A DNA stretch of 64,000 bases from Halorubrum aidingense JCM 13560 (GTDB taxonomy: Archaea > Halobacteriota > Halobacteria > Halobacteriales > Haloferacaceae): contig NZ_AOJI01000024.1 in the NCBI RefSeq assembly GCF_000336995.1, positions 1-64,000 of the forward strand, read 5' to 3'. Numbering within the stretch: position 1 is the stretch's first letter; each line of letters starts with the position of its first letter. Position numbers and translations under genes: made by a program. This document shows, in pieces, positions 33,612-42,489 of the stretch. The notes below the pieces were generated by a model. That model was not told where the DNA came from. It was given only the letters and a program-made list of their open reading frames with translations, and did no database searches.

Positions 33612-33996
33612 ATTTCGATTGGGAACCGGAGAGGCTTCCCTCGACGTGTTCGCAGGACCGAAACCGCCCCCAAATCGATCGGCGGTCGGCGACGAACCGG
33701 TAGCCGCGTTCCCGGATTCGTCCCCAACCGGGAAGCAGACGCGCTGTGTGAACGAGACGTCGACCGACGATCCCACACCGGCTGACGCACTGTTCAAGCG
33801 CTCGGCCGCAGGAATATACCGCGTCGTCGGTCAGCAGGTGCATGCAGGTGTCGTAGTCGTCCGGAAGCCGCGCCTTCTGATCCGGTGTGAGTTCGCTGAA
33901 CCCGATCGGATCGAACGTACCGAACCGCAACAGCCACCGCGTCATATACATACAGAAGCCGCAGTCGTCGTCGTACACGAGGCGTGGAGTAGCCAT
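33610..33996 (-). CDS. DCC family thiol-disulfide oxidoreductase-like protein (DUF393)
   Basis: 128 residues. It starts MATPRLVYDDDCGFCMYMTR, with the family-defining DxxCxxC (Cys12 and Cys15), then GFSELTPDQKARLPDDYDTC and YSCGRALEQCVSRCGIV, and a helical end RIRERGYRFVADRR. Family members are thioredoxin-fold proteins of unclear partner, often near membrane proteins. It is convergent with the DUF4242 gene and lies 190 bp from the divergent SOUL gene. Confidence 0.85.
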   Translation of the reverse strand: MATPRLVYDDDCGFCMYMTRWLLRFGTFDPIGFSELTPDQKARLPDDYDTCMHLLTDDAVYSCGRALEQCVSRCGIVGRRLVHTARLLPGWGRIRERGYRFVADRRSIWGRFRSCEHVEGSLSGSQSK

Positions 33997-34185
33997 ACAG
34001 ACGATTTGGAGCGCTCGCTATTTTATGTTCTCCCAACAGGTGACCAACACGCGCGGTGTATATCGTGCGGTATCCACACCACGATCCGCATGGCTAGCGA
34101 ACCATCCCGACACGTGCGCGCCCCGTATTGACCACAAAGTGAAACAGAGCAGTCGGTTAATCCGTGTGGATGACTAACGTGTTGT

Positions 34186-34821
34186 ATGAGGTCGATCACG
34201 AAAGCGATACTCGTCGGTGGTGGCGTGGTGTTCGCCGGGTGGGTCGGGTGGGGCATTTACTCGACCAAGAAGGCGAAATCAGTTCCGTATGAACGGCTCC
34301 GAACGCTGAACGGCAGCGAGCTTCGCCGCTATCCCCAGACGATGCTCGTCGAAACGACGGCACCAAACCAGCGAACCGCATTCCGACGGCTCTTCAGATA
34401 CATCTCGGGAGCCAACCAAAGCAACGAGTCGGTCTCGATGACTGCCCCCGTCGAAACCCAATCCGGAGCGTCGATTGCGATGACCACCCCCGTCCGCTCA
34501 GACGCGACCGGAACCGACGCAGAGACGGTCCGAATGGCGTTCTACCTCCCCGCCGAGTACACTCCTGACACGGCGCCGGAACCGACGGAAGACGAGGTCA
34601 CACTCGTCACCGAACCACCGAAGACAGTCGCCGTGAATCGGTTTTCTTGGTACACGCCGGAGTGGCGCGTCACACGGCGAACACGGAAGCTGCTCTCCAC
34701 ACTCGACCGTGAAGGCATCGACCCGAAGGGAGAGCCGTACCTCCTCCGGTATAACGACCCGTGGACACCGCCGTTTATGCGGCGAAACGAAGTGGCAGTA
34801 GCGGTAGCCGAGGAGAACTAA
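34186..34821 (+). CDS. SOUL/HBP family heme-binding protein with membrane anchor
   Basis: 211 residues. Residues 5-25 form a hydrophobic segment (ITKAILVGGGVVFAGWVGW), a membrane anchor or uncleaved signal. The SOUL domain follows: YERLRTLNGSELRRYPQTML, AFRRLFRYISGANQSNESVS, MTAPVETQSGASIAMTTPVR, RMAFYLPAEY and VNRFSWYTPEWRVTRRTRKL, ending LLRYNDPWTPPFMRRNEVAV. SOUL proteins bind tetrapyrroles or hydrophobic ligands; what this one carries is unknown. Confidence 0.9.
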   Translation: MRSITKAILVGGGVVFAGWVGWGIYSTKKAKSVPYERLRTLNGSELRRYPQTMLVETTAPNQRTAFRRLFRYISGANQSNESVSMTAPVETQSGASIAMTTPVRSDATGTDAETVRMAFYLPAEYTPDTAPEPTEDEVTLVTEPPKTVAVNRFSWYTPEWRVTRRTRKLLSTLDREGIDPKGEPYLLRYNDPWTPPFMRRNEVAVAVAEEN

Positions 34822-35106
34822 CCGTCGAACTGATCGAGTCGCTCGCCACCGTCGAAACCGCTGTCGCTGGCGGTTCAGCACCCTCCGCGGAATATGACAC
34901 GCGTCTCTCGCACAGCATCGCCGTCAGACTCGATCAAATCGGACCGATCAACGCCGGTGATTCACGACATGACTGACGTGCCGGCTCACTCGGTGACGTT
35001 CCCCGCCGGAGTCGTCGGTTCGTGACACGGTAGAACGCCTGCGGTGGTGGATAACGGAACGAGACCGCCGACAGTTGGCGGCTCGTGGCCGCTAGCGGAC
35101 GATTCG

Positions 35107-35631
35107 CTACCTACTGAAGCGACAGCGACGCTGGGACGTCCACCCGGCCAGCGCTCCGATGGGGACCAGCACAACGCTGACGAGCGGACTCCACGCAGTA
35201 GCAACGGTTCGAGCGACGCCGACAGCGGCCCACAGCGGTGCCGGGTAGGATTGTAGTGCGTACTGAAACTCCTGCCCGGTAATGACACTGAGAAGGAGTG
35301 GAAACAGAAGCACGTACACAGCCACCAGTACCGGTACAAGTACCACGATACAGAGGGCCAGCAGGCCGCCCGCGATCGCACCCTGTTTCGGGGTAGACAC
35401 CTGAGACATAACGCGTCTCCACAAAAAGAGACCAACCACGAATCCGGCGACGACTGTAAATTGTGGCGCGTACCCGGTCCAGTACTGTGCGTCCGCGGTA
35501 AGCTGTGATGGACTGACCTCCAGCACGAGCTGATAACAGAGGGAAGCGACGAGTGCCGCAGACGCCGCGACAATCCCCGTCCCGATGTCTTGCCGCCGCC
35601 ATCTCCTCACGTTCCGATGCCACGCAGCCAT
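35107..35631 (-). CDS. Four-helix membrane protein of unknown function
   Basis: 174 residues. Four hydrophobic segments are visible: GIVAASAALVASLCYQLVLE, QFTVVAGFVVGLFLWRRV, GAIAGGLLALCIVVLVPVLV plus AVYVLLFPLLLSVI (one or two helices) and VVLVPIGALAGWTSQRR. The N-terminus is basic (MAAWHRNVRRWRRQD), giving an inside-positive orientation. No family is recognised; it resembles small haloarchaeal membrane proteins of DUF5518 or similar type only in layout. Confidence 0.65.
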   Translation of the reverse strand: MAAWHRNVRRWRRQDIGTGIVAASAALVASLCYQLVLEVSPSQLTADAQYWTGYAPQFTVVAGFVVGLFLWRRVMSQVSTPKQGAIAGGLLALCIVVLVPVLVAVYVLLFPLLLSVITGQEFQYALQSYPAPLWAAVGVARTVATAWSPLVSVVLVPIGALAGWTSQRRCRFSR

Positions 35632-35846
35632 ATCACTTCGTAAGGGGCGTGAGAATATAACTGAGTGCCAGCGCTCAGAGAGGTATCTCCGCTGTATTTA
35701 GCAGCCAGTTCCTGTCTGTTTCAGCTGATCTCAACGGAGCCACCAGGTACAAACTCCCCGTCACCGGTGACAGCCATCGTGCGATCGGCGCGGCGAAACA
35801 CGTCTGTGGCTCATCCGTTGCGATCCGCGCTGTCTGTCACCCGTGG

Positions 35847-36704
35847 TTACTGACTGGCGGCCGCGTCGGAAGCGGAACAGAACCGCTTCCAGAACGGGTG
35901 GGCAAACAGCTCACCGATGGTCTGGTCTCGGATAGCCCGTAGTCTGTCTTCGGTCGGCACTGCGGCGCCGCTGACCGACCGAAGCGGTGCCGGGACCGCC
36001 CCAGGGAAAGTTTGGACGAAGTCGGACCACGTCACGCCGGCAGGCCATCGACCCGCTTTGAGATGTCCCGCGTCGAGCAGCGCGTCGGTCGGGATCCGTC
36101 CATCGACGAGCGCGGCGAACGCCTCGTCATCGACGACACCGAAGCCGGTGGGCGTTCGTGGGAGGGCGGCATGCCAGTCCAGTTCCGGCAGTAACGGGAC
36201 GTCGTACTCCCGCGCGTATCTTCTGACCGGGTGAGCCGTGTGTTTCCCCTGTGCGAGGACGTTCAGCGGGGCCGGATAGCCGGTCGTATACCCAAGCGCG
36301 ACAGCGAACGGCTCCTCGACTATCCGGTCCAGAACGCTCCGGAGATGCGCGTCGGAGAAGCCGAGTTTCGGGAACCGCGGATGGGCAGGGGCGACCCAAG
36401 CGGCCTCGCGGCCGAGTTCGCACAGTTCGTCGAGTGAGCACGCTCGGGCTGGCGGACGATCTTCTATCGGCAATCCGCAGACGGTTACGTGGCTATTGTC
36501 CGTCTCCACGGAGGTCTCGATACCGTTGATAACCGCCCCACGGCTGCCGGCCACCGTGAAGACAGCGTGCGACTCGAACCGATCGATTGTGCCACCGCGC
36601 TCGAAAACGCGTTCGGCCAACCGATCGAACCGATCGGGGTCAGCCCGCCAATGTTCGGTGCGCGTGAAAACCACGTCGAGGGTCGGTGGTGCAGCACCCA
36701 CCAT
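35847..36704 (-). CDS. PHP-like phosphoesterase domain protein
   Basis: About 285 residues from the ATG at 36704 (MVGAAPPTLDVVFTRTEHWR); longer in-frame starts at 36809 and 36869 run through lower-GC sequence. Conserved pieces: RFDRLAERVFERGGTIDRFE, VINGIETSVETDNSHVTVCG, AWVAPAHPRFPKLGFSDAHL, VALGYTTGYPAPLNVLAQGK and VPLLPELDWHAALPRTPTGF. Ending in D-x-H, these resemble PHP-superfamily haloarchaeal proteins, but the canonical first H-x-H metal motif is not obvious in the short form; the longer form has CHHTHTADSN. The assignment is therefore tentative. Confidence 0.6.
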   Translation of the reverse strand: MVGAAPPTLDVVFTRTEHWRADPDRFDRLAERVFERGGTIDRFESHAVFTVAGSRGAVINGIETSVETDNSHVTVCGLPIEDRPPARACSLDELCELGREAAWVAPAHPRFPKLGFSDAHLRSVLDRIVEEPFAVALGYTTGYPAPLNVLAQGKHTAHPVRRYAREYDVPLLPELDWHAALPRTPTGFGVVDDEAFAALVDGRIPTDALLDAGHLKAGRWPAGVTWSDFVQTFPGAVPAPLRSVSGAAVPTEDRLRAIRDQTIGELFAHPFWKRFCSASDAAASQ

Positions 36705-36939
36705 CGAAACGTAATCCGCGTGATGTATCCCGTTTGTGTGGCCCCTAACATCGCGTTCAGCGTAGTTCGAATCCGCCGTGTGAGTGTGGTGACAGAGTAT
36801 TGTCGGCATGTTAGCCCTCGCATTGAGAATACGGGATCGGTGATCGTATTTTAAGTGAACTACCGTCAAAGCGAGTTATAATGGTGTCCTTAACAGACCG
36901 TTTTACGAGTAACTCCGTGTTGAGGGTGACGCAGGTCCG

Positions 36940-39033
36940 GTGTGGACAGCGGGACAACGGTTGCCGGGAGAGACAGCAGTGACTGACTCAGAACGACCGT
37001 TCGCGCCTCGGCCGAGCGATAAGGATGCAATCGTGAGCGCGCCGTTCGGAGGCGGCCGCAACGTGCTTGCAGCGGTAAATAAATACCCTGGAACCCACCA
37101 CCGCGCGTGGAATGGGGCGCTTATCGAGGAGGTTTCAGCGTTCCGTCTCGACGTCGAACAGCTCTACGACGTACACGTACTGTTGAGCCGAACGGACTCA
37201 GGGGTTACTCTCGACGTACGAAACGATGCGGTTGCGAGCACCACCGGCTACACCTCAAGCCGTGTCCCCGAAATCAAGATCCACAACGACTTCCGGTTCC
37301 CCGACGGTGAGGGAGCAGCCCTAGACCAACGAGTGCTCGTCAGTCCGAACACGCCGACGTTGTTGATCGACAATCGCGCCCGCTTCGAAGACGCGCGGGG
37401 TCACTCACTGTTCACACTGGCCAGCCTCGGAATGGACGACATTCGAACCGGCAACGATGTCGAAGAGGCGGCTCGTCGACACGTGAGTGGCTACGATTTT
37501 ATTATTGCTCACGACGGGAACCGGTACCTCGCGATCGCACAGCGAAACCCGGAGACGGGCCAAACAACGTTCGACGGTCAGCGAATCGGCCTCCAAGGCG
37601 TCGAGTCGGGGCCGGACCGCAGTGCGTGGCAGGACCTGTATGTTGACGGAACCGGGACGCTCACCGAGACGACGGAGAAGGAAGGCAAAGTAGACGCCGC
37701 CATCGGACTCCATGCGGGGAGGGAGACCGACGTTCGCTGGACGACCGGAATCGGGTTTGGAAAGAGCGAGCGGGAGGCTATCGATAACGTCCGCTGGACA
37801 CTGGATGCCGGGTATGAGCGCGAGCGAGCGACCTTCGAGGCGGTCTGGGAGGCGTGGTATGCGAACCTCTCACTGTCGCCTCCGGCCGACGCCACTGCGC
37901 GGGAGCTATACGAACTCTCGGTGACGAGCATCAAGTGTGCTCAAGACCGCCTCGGCGGCATCATCGCTGGGGCGTTCAAGCCAGAGCAGTTCTCCTATCG
38001 CTACATCTGGCCACGGGACCTAGTTATCATGATACAAGCCCTCTCGTCGATTGGCGCGATGCCCGAAGCCCGCCGGGCTTTGGACTGGCTTGATCACGTG
38101 CAGATCGACAGCCACACCACCGATAAACGAGACATCGACCGCTACGGCACGTGGTGGCAGAACTACTACGCTGACGGGAGCGACCACTGGCAAGAGCTCC
38201 AACTCGATCAGGTCGGCGGGCCGATTTACGCCCACTGGCTCCTCTACGAGGAGACCGGTGATAACGCACTATTGGAGGCTCACTACCCCATGAGCCGTCG
38301 AGCAGCGGACTTCCTGCTGTCGTGGGATCAGGACGGGTTCCCGAAACGACACCAAGATCCCTGGGAGGAGATCTGGGGCCACACGACAGAGGGGTCGGCG
38401 GCCGCTATCGCCGGACTCCGATCGATGGCAGAGCTCGCCTCGGCAGCCGGCGACGACGCCTACGCCAAGCGCTGCCGCGAGCGCGCCGCCACGTGGGCGA
38501 GTAATTTCCGTGAGTACTGTTTCGAGGAGGACGGGTTATTGGGCGCGCACTACGTCACGGCGAGCGATCCCGAGTACCCGGACTGGCCTCCAGCAGACCG
38601 CCGTCCTGATGGCGCTGTCTTCATGGCATACTGGCCGTGGAACGTCGTTGCAGCCGACGACGAGACGATGGTGTCGACGGTCGAACACGCCACCGACACT
38701 GCGTGGCGCGCCAAACGAACACCGTGTCTGGGACGGTATCCCGGAGACGATTACACGCCGACCGGAGTTGACGAGGACGGCGGCTGGCCCATCTGTGAGG
38801 CCTACGCCGACATGGTTCGCTGGCAGAGCGGCCGCGACACCGATGCGGTCTCCGACTACGTCCACCACCACGCCCCGGAATGGGTGACGAGCGCAAACCT
38901 CCTCCCCGAACGCGTCGACGGGGCCGGTCGCCCTCGCTGGAACGCCAACCTCCTGTGGAGCCAAGCGACCTACGTGTTACTCGCAGAGAGCATGCGCCGT
39001 GGTGAACCGTACGGAATGGCACCCGGACGTTAA
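36940..39033 (+). CDS. Glycoside hydrolase family 15 (glucoamylase-type)
   Basis: About 684-697 residues; both candidate starts are GTG (36940 and 36979). The first ~270 residues form the beta-sandwich typical of archaeal glucoamylases; the (alpha/alpha)6 barrel follows: AGAFKPEQFSYRYIWPRDLV, QLDQVGGPIYAHWLLYEET, DPWEEIWGHTTEGSAAAIAG (with an acidic Glu pair as candidate general acid) and WPWNVVAADDETMVSTVEHA. No signal peptide, so a cytosolic glucosidase acting on alpha-glucans or trehalose-like sugars. A TTTTACG element at about 36900 may be its promoter. Confidence 0.88.
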   Translation: MWTAGQRLPGETAVTDSERPFAPRPSDKDAIVSAPFGGGRNVLAAVNKYPGTHHRAWNGALIEEVSAFRLDVEQLYDVHVLLSRTDSGVTLDVRNDAVASTTGYTSSRVPEIKIHNDFRFPDGEGAALDQRVLVSPNTPTLLIDNRARFEDARGHSLFTLASLGMDDIRTGNDVEEAARRHVSGYDFIIAHDGNRYLAIAQRNPETGQTTFDGQRIGLQGVESGPDRSAWQDLYVDGTGTLTETTEKEGKVDAAIGLHAGRETDVRWTTGIGFGKSEREAIDNVRWTLDAGYERERATFEAVWEAWYANLSLSPPADATARELYELSVTSIKCAQDRLGGIIAGAFKPEQFSYRYIWPRDLVIMIQALSSIGAMPEARRALDWLDHVQIDSHTTDKRDIDRYGTWWQNYYADGSDHWQELQLDQVGGPIYAHWLLYEETGDNALLEAHYPMSRRAADFLLSWDQDGFPKRHQDPWEEIWGHTTEGSAAAIAGLRSMAELASAAGDDAYAKRCRERAATWASNFREYCFEEDGLLGAHYVTASDPEYPDWPPADRRPDGAVFMAYWPWNVVAADDETMVSTVEHATDTAWRAKRTPCLGRYPGDDYTPTGVDEDGGWPICEAYADMVRWQSGRDTDAVSDYVHHHAPEWVTSANLLPERVDGAGRPRWNANLLWSQATYVLLAESMRRGEPYGMAPGR

Positions 39034-39365
39034 GTCGCTGGCGGACTACCCCACCCTACTCGCTCACGGCTGACGCCGTTTGCTCCTTGAGGGAGGCGTA
39101 GCGTAACTTCATTTTCTCCGACGATCAGGACCGAAGGTGGGGACGTTGGCAGGCGCAAATGGAGCTTTACAATCCGTTCGAAGCCGTATCCGAGCTCACA
39201 GCAGTCAGTGAACCGCTTCGGGATCGAGCCGCACCAGATTCGTTCTCTCCGAGCCTCATCGTGATATTCGCACTCTTCAGCGACCGAGCGGGTCACCTCT
39301 TTGGTACATCATATGACATCAGCGAAATGCACAATTGATATCCATTCGCGCGCTGAGCCCGACCT
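39034..39365. other. 332-bp gap with a possible IS200/IS605 tail remnant
   Basis: No intact gene. On the minus strand, 39056-39124 reads SSEKMKLRYASLKEQTASAV then SE and TAG, like the end of a haloarchaeal TnpB-type IS200/IS605 protein; the sequence upstream of it is broken by a TGA. Nearby are short hairpins, e.g. ACGGC-TGAC-GCCGT near 39066. The rest carries only short frames. Confidence 0.4.
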
Positions 39366-40550
39366 ATGCAAACAGTTGTGCTCGCTGCCGGATCGGGAAC
39401 GCGTATGCGTCCCCTCACGGAGACGCAGCCGAAGCCGACGCTTCCGGTCGCCGGTCGTCCGCTGATCGGTCACACGCTCGCCGCTGCTGTCGACGCCGGT
39501 GCCTCGAGACTGATCGTCGTCGTCAGTCCGGAAACGACGGCCGTGCAAGCGGCCATCGGGGACACGGTCGACGGCGTACCCGTCGAGTACGTCACCCAAA
39601 CCGAACAGCGCGGAACTGCCGACGCCGTGGCCGTCGCGGTCGATACGCTCGCACCGGAGCCATTCGTCGTGCTGAACGGGGACTCCCTGTACGATGAGGG
39701 CACCTTGGCGACGCTCTACGAGTCGACGCCGGCGGTCGGTTCCTTCCGGGTCGACGATCCGCGGTCATACGGCGTTCTCACGGTCACTGACGGGCGAGTC
39801 ACGGGAGTGGTCGAGAAGCCGGCCACCCCCCAGAGCAACCTGATCAACGCCGGGGCCTATGCGCTCCCGGCGGACGTCCAACAGTGGCTCGACGTTCCCG
39901 AAAGCGAACGCGGCGAGCTCGAGTTCACGGACGTCCTCTCGCGGGTGTGTGAAGCCTTCGAGGTGACGTCGGTCACCTTCGAACGGTGGCTCGATGTGGG
40001 TCGACCCTGGGATCTGCTCGCGGCCAACGAGTGGAAAGTCCACGAGGCCGAGCCGACGATCGAGGGAACGGTCCACGAGGACGCGACCCTCTCCGGGAAC
40101 GTCCACGTCGCCGCCGGAGCAACGGTCCGATCCGGTGTCGTCATCGATGGACCTGCATATCTCGACAGCGGTGCGAGCGTCGGTCCGAATGCCTATATCC
40201 GCGGTGCCACCTACGTCGGCCCCGGCGCGAAGGTGGGACACGCCGTCGAGGTGAAAAACAGCGTCTTCATGGCCGACGCGACCGTCGGGCACCTCTCCTA
40301 CGTCGGCGATAGTATTCTCGGGCGTGAGACGAATTTCGGTGCCGGAACGAAGGTCGCAAACCTCCGTCACGACGGCCAGCCGGTACAACTTACTGTGAAA
40401 GGCGAGCGCGTCTCTACGGGCCGGCGAAAGTTCGGTGTTGTTCTCGGAGACGGCGCGAAGACCGGCATCAACACCAGTCTCAACGCCGGTGTCACCTTGT
40501 CTACTGGGGCAGCTACCACGCCGGGAGAGGTCGTCACCCGAGATAGATAA
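39366..40550 (+). CDS. glmU: Bifunctional GlmU-like sugar-1-phosphate nucleotidylyltransferase/acetyltransferase
   Basis: 394 residues. The nucleotidyltransferase domain starts MQTVVLAAGSGTRMRPLTET with KPTLPVAGRPL, then EQRGTADAV, FVVLNGDSLYD and VVEKPATPQSNLINAGAYAL. The C-terminal left-handed beta-helix is complete, with ATVGHLSYVGDSILGRETNF (the catalytic His of GlmU) and GVVLGDGAKTGINTSLNAG. This fits MJ1101-type archaeal enzymes that make UDP-GlcNAc from GlcN-1-phosphate through acetylation and UTP transfer. It is the first gene of the glycan locus. Confidence 0.92.
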   Translation: MQTVVLAAGSGTRMRPLTETQPKPTLPVAGRPLIGHTLAAAVDAGASRLIVVVSPETTAVQAAIGDTVDGVPVEYVTQTEQRGTADAVAVAVDTLAPEPFVVLNGDSLYDEGTLATLYESTPAVGSFRVDDPRSYGVLTVTDGRVTGVVEKPATPQSNLINAGAYALPADVQQWLDVPESERGELEFTDVLSRVCEAFEVTSVTFERWLDVGRPWDLLAANEWKVHEAEPTIEGTVHEDATLSGNVHVAAGATVRSGVVIDGPAYLDSGASVGPNAYIRGATYVGPGAKVGHAVEVKNSVFMADATVGHLSYVGDSILGRETNFGAGTKVANLRHDGQPVQLTVKGERVSTGRRKFGVVLGDGAKTGINTSLNAGVTLSTGAATTPGEVVTRDR

Positions 40551-40709
40551 GACGCCGAGCAGAGGCCGTCCCCTCTCGCGAAGATTCTCCCGTTCTCTCT
40601 GTGCCGAACTCCGAGGCGTTCGCCTCGGACGCAGCTGTTAATACGAGCTTATAGTTCGGGTCGACCACCGATCGGTAGACTAACACCTCCGTTGAGGCAT
40701 CAGCAAAAC

Positions 40710-41117
40710 ATGGACACACAGTTCCTCGAAGCGACGGTGAGTATCCGCGGTGTCATCCGTCGACCGGACGACCAGGTACTCACTATTCGCCGATCGAGCG
40801 ACGGTGGATGGGAACTGCCTGGTGGTCGACTCCACCGCGGGGAAGCCGTGCTGGACTGCCTGCACCGTGAGATACGCGAGGAAACCGGACTGGCGGTCGC
40901 GATCCGCCGACCGGTCGAGGCCGTATCGTGGCAGAATGCCGCCGGGAAGGACCGATTTGCGGTGTATTACGACTGTGCGACCGATGAGTCCGGGGTGACG
41001 CTGAGCGACGAACACACCGAGTCCGAATGGACCTCGAAAGCGACCGCCTGCGAGCGGTTGAGCGAGGTACAGGCGACGGCGACGCGCCGAGCGACGCAGC
41101 CTGAAGCGACGAAGTGA
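40710..41117 (+). CDS. NUDIX hydrolase
   Basis: 135 residues from the ATG at 40710. The Nudix box GGRLHRGEAVLDCLHREIRE then ETGL is complete (Gx5Ex7REUxEExGU), preceded by GWELPGG. The strand TVSIRGVIRRPDDQVLTIRR is the fold start. The family cleaves nucleoside diphosphate-linked molecules such as NDP-sugars or ADP-ribose; the neighbouring nucleotide-sugar genes suggest a role in the sugar-nucleotide pool, an inference. It is followed by 361 bp without a clear gene. Confidence 0.85.
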   Translation: MDTQFLEATVSIRGVIRRPDDQVLTIRRSSDGGWELPGGRLHRGEAVLDCLHREIREETGLAVAIRRPVEAVSWQNAAGKDRFAVYYDCATDESGVTLSDEHTESEWTSKATACERLSEVQATATRRATQPEATK

Positions 41118-41478
41118 GAGGCCCTCCTGTTTCGACGGGGGAGAAGAGGCGGACGACGGCGTCGACCGCCTCCTCGTAGGCGTTGAGCCGTTCGTACCGC
41201 TCGAAGACGCTATCGGGGACCGGTGAGCGGCGAAGTCTTTCGCTCGTGCTGTTTGACGTCCGTGAGCGTTCGATGGACAGCGGCGGTGAGCGCAGTCAGA
41301 CCGTGGGAATCCGAGACGGGGCTCCGAACCGTGTGGTTCCGTCTCGTCTTCGCGCCGGTTGGTGCGAGTGGCCGCCCCCGCGACAAGCGATAAGACCAGC
41401 TTAACGCGGACGGGAATCCGTCTCGTCACCGGAGAGAAACCCGGATGGCTTTATGGCGGACCCACCGGAAGCAACACT
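41118..41478. other. 361-bp gap without a clear gene
   Basis: One minus-strand frame carries a protein-like stretch, VPDSVFERYERLNAYEEAVD followed by AVVRLFSPVETGG, but it has no stop where expected and no convincing start, so it may be a remnant of an unknown gene. The right side holds the promoter of the oxidoreductase at 41479. Otherwise nothing seen. Confidence 0.4.
41450..41456 (+). promoter_or_regulatory. TATA-like element of the Gfo/Idh/MocA gene
   Basis: TTTATGG, 23-29 bp upstream of the ATG at 41479, in leaderless position. Confidence 0.5.
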
Positions 41479-42489
41479 ATGACTACACTGGCCGTCGGCG
41501 TCGTCGGCGCTGGATGGATGGCCACCGACTACCACGTGCCGGCGTTTACTTCTCATCCCCGAACCCGCGTCGTCGCGTTTGCCGAACGTGATGCCGACCG
41601 ACGGTCGACGGTTGAAGAGGAGCTATCGGTACCGGGGTACGACGACATCTCCTCGATGCTCGCCGCGCACGATCTCGACATTGTGAGCATCTGTACTCCC
41701 CCTAGCACGCACGAAGCGATCTTTATCGCCGCGGTCGAGGCGGGCTGTCACGTCCTCTGTGAGAAGCCCCTAGCATTGTCGGCCGAGAGCGCGAGCCGGA
41801 TGGCCGACGCGGCCGCCGCCGCCGACATCGTCACACAGATCGGCTACCTCCACCGATACTACCGGAACTACCAGCGAGCCATGACGATCCTGTCGAACGA
41901 CCTGCTCGGCGACCTCGTCGAGATAACCGTTGCGCACCACTCGGCGCCGCCCTCCCAAGGCTGGTACTACAACCCCACCCTCTCTGGCGGCGGCGTCGCT
42001 CGCGACCTGTTTCCGCACTCGCTGGACGTGCTGTTCGAGCTGTTCGACGAATCGCCCGACGTAACCGACGCGAGCGTCCGGTACCTCCGAGACCGGAACG
42101 TCGAGGACGCCGCCCGCGCCTCGATGACCTTCGGCGACGTTCCCGTGGAGCTCTCGGCCACGTGGACTCAGACCGAGGGCGTCAGTCGCGTGCTCGTCGT
42201 CGGGACCGAGGGATGGCTGGAGCTCGACTCGAAGACCCTACAGGGGGACGTCCACGGACGCCCCTTCGAGTTCCAGCAGGGATCGCTCCCGCTGGTGGAC
42301 CTCGGTATTGCGAACCTCTTTCCCGCGAGCGACGAGGACGCCCACACCGAACGCATCCACGACTTCGCCGACCACGCGGTGGCGGGCGACCCTGACACGT
42401 CGGCCCCCGTTGGCCGCGGTGTCGCGGTCGCGGAGGTCATCGACGCGGTGTACGAACGCAGCGGGGTCGACCCGAGGGGTGAACGATGA
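41479..42489 (+). CDS. Gfo/Idh/MocA family NAD(P)-dependent sugar oxidoreductase
   Basis: 336 residues from the ATG at 41479. The Rossmann nucleotide site is LAVGVVGAGWMATDYHVPAF; the conserved EKP is in GCHVLCEKPLALSAESASRM, and the second domain has GDLVEITVAHHSAPPSQGWY, SGGGVARDLFPHSLDVLFEL with the conserved H of the active site. Such enzymes oxidise or reduce sugars or nucleotide sugars, e.g. UDP-HexNAcA. It shares an ATGA overlap with the next epimerase gene, so the two form one operon in the glycan locus. Confidence 0.88.
   Translation: MTTLAVGVVGAGWMATDYHVPAFTSHPRTRVVAFAERDADRRSTVEEELSVPGYDDISSMLAAHDLDIVSICTPPSTHEAIFIAAVEAGCHVLCEKPLALSAESASRMADAAAAADIVTQIGYLHRYYRNYQRAMTILSNDLLGDLVEITVAHHSAPPSQGWYYNPTLSGGGVARDLFPHSLDVLFELFDESPDVTDASVRYLRDRNVEDAARASMTFGDVPVELSATWTQTEGVSRVLVVGTEGWLELDSKTLQGDVHGRPFEFQQGSLPLVDLGIANLFPASDEDAHTERIHDFADHAVAGDPDTSAPVGRGVAVAEVIDAVYERSGVDPRGER

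Noticed and set aside
34761-34976. 71-codon plus-strand frame after the SOUL gene
   Set aside because: Starts inside the SOUL gene in another frame; no conserved pattern, low confidence.
35721-35810. Minus-strand frame ending MAVTGDGEFVPGGSVEIS
   Set aside because: Short, no clear start, and the sequence before it is interrupted by a stop; may be a gene remnant but not enough to call.
41130-41300. Minus-strand stretch reading VFERYERLNAYEEAVDAV
   Set aside because: Protein-like composition but no stop or start in a sensible place; kept only as a note in the gap entry.
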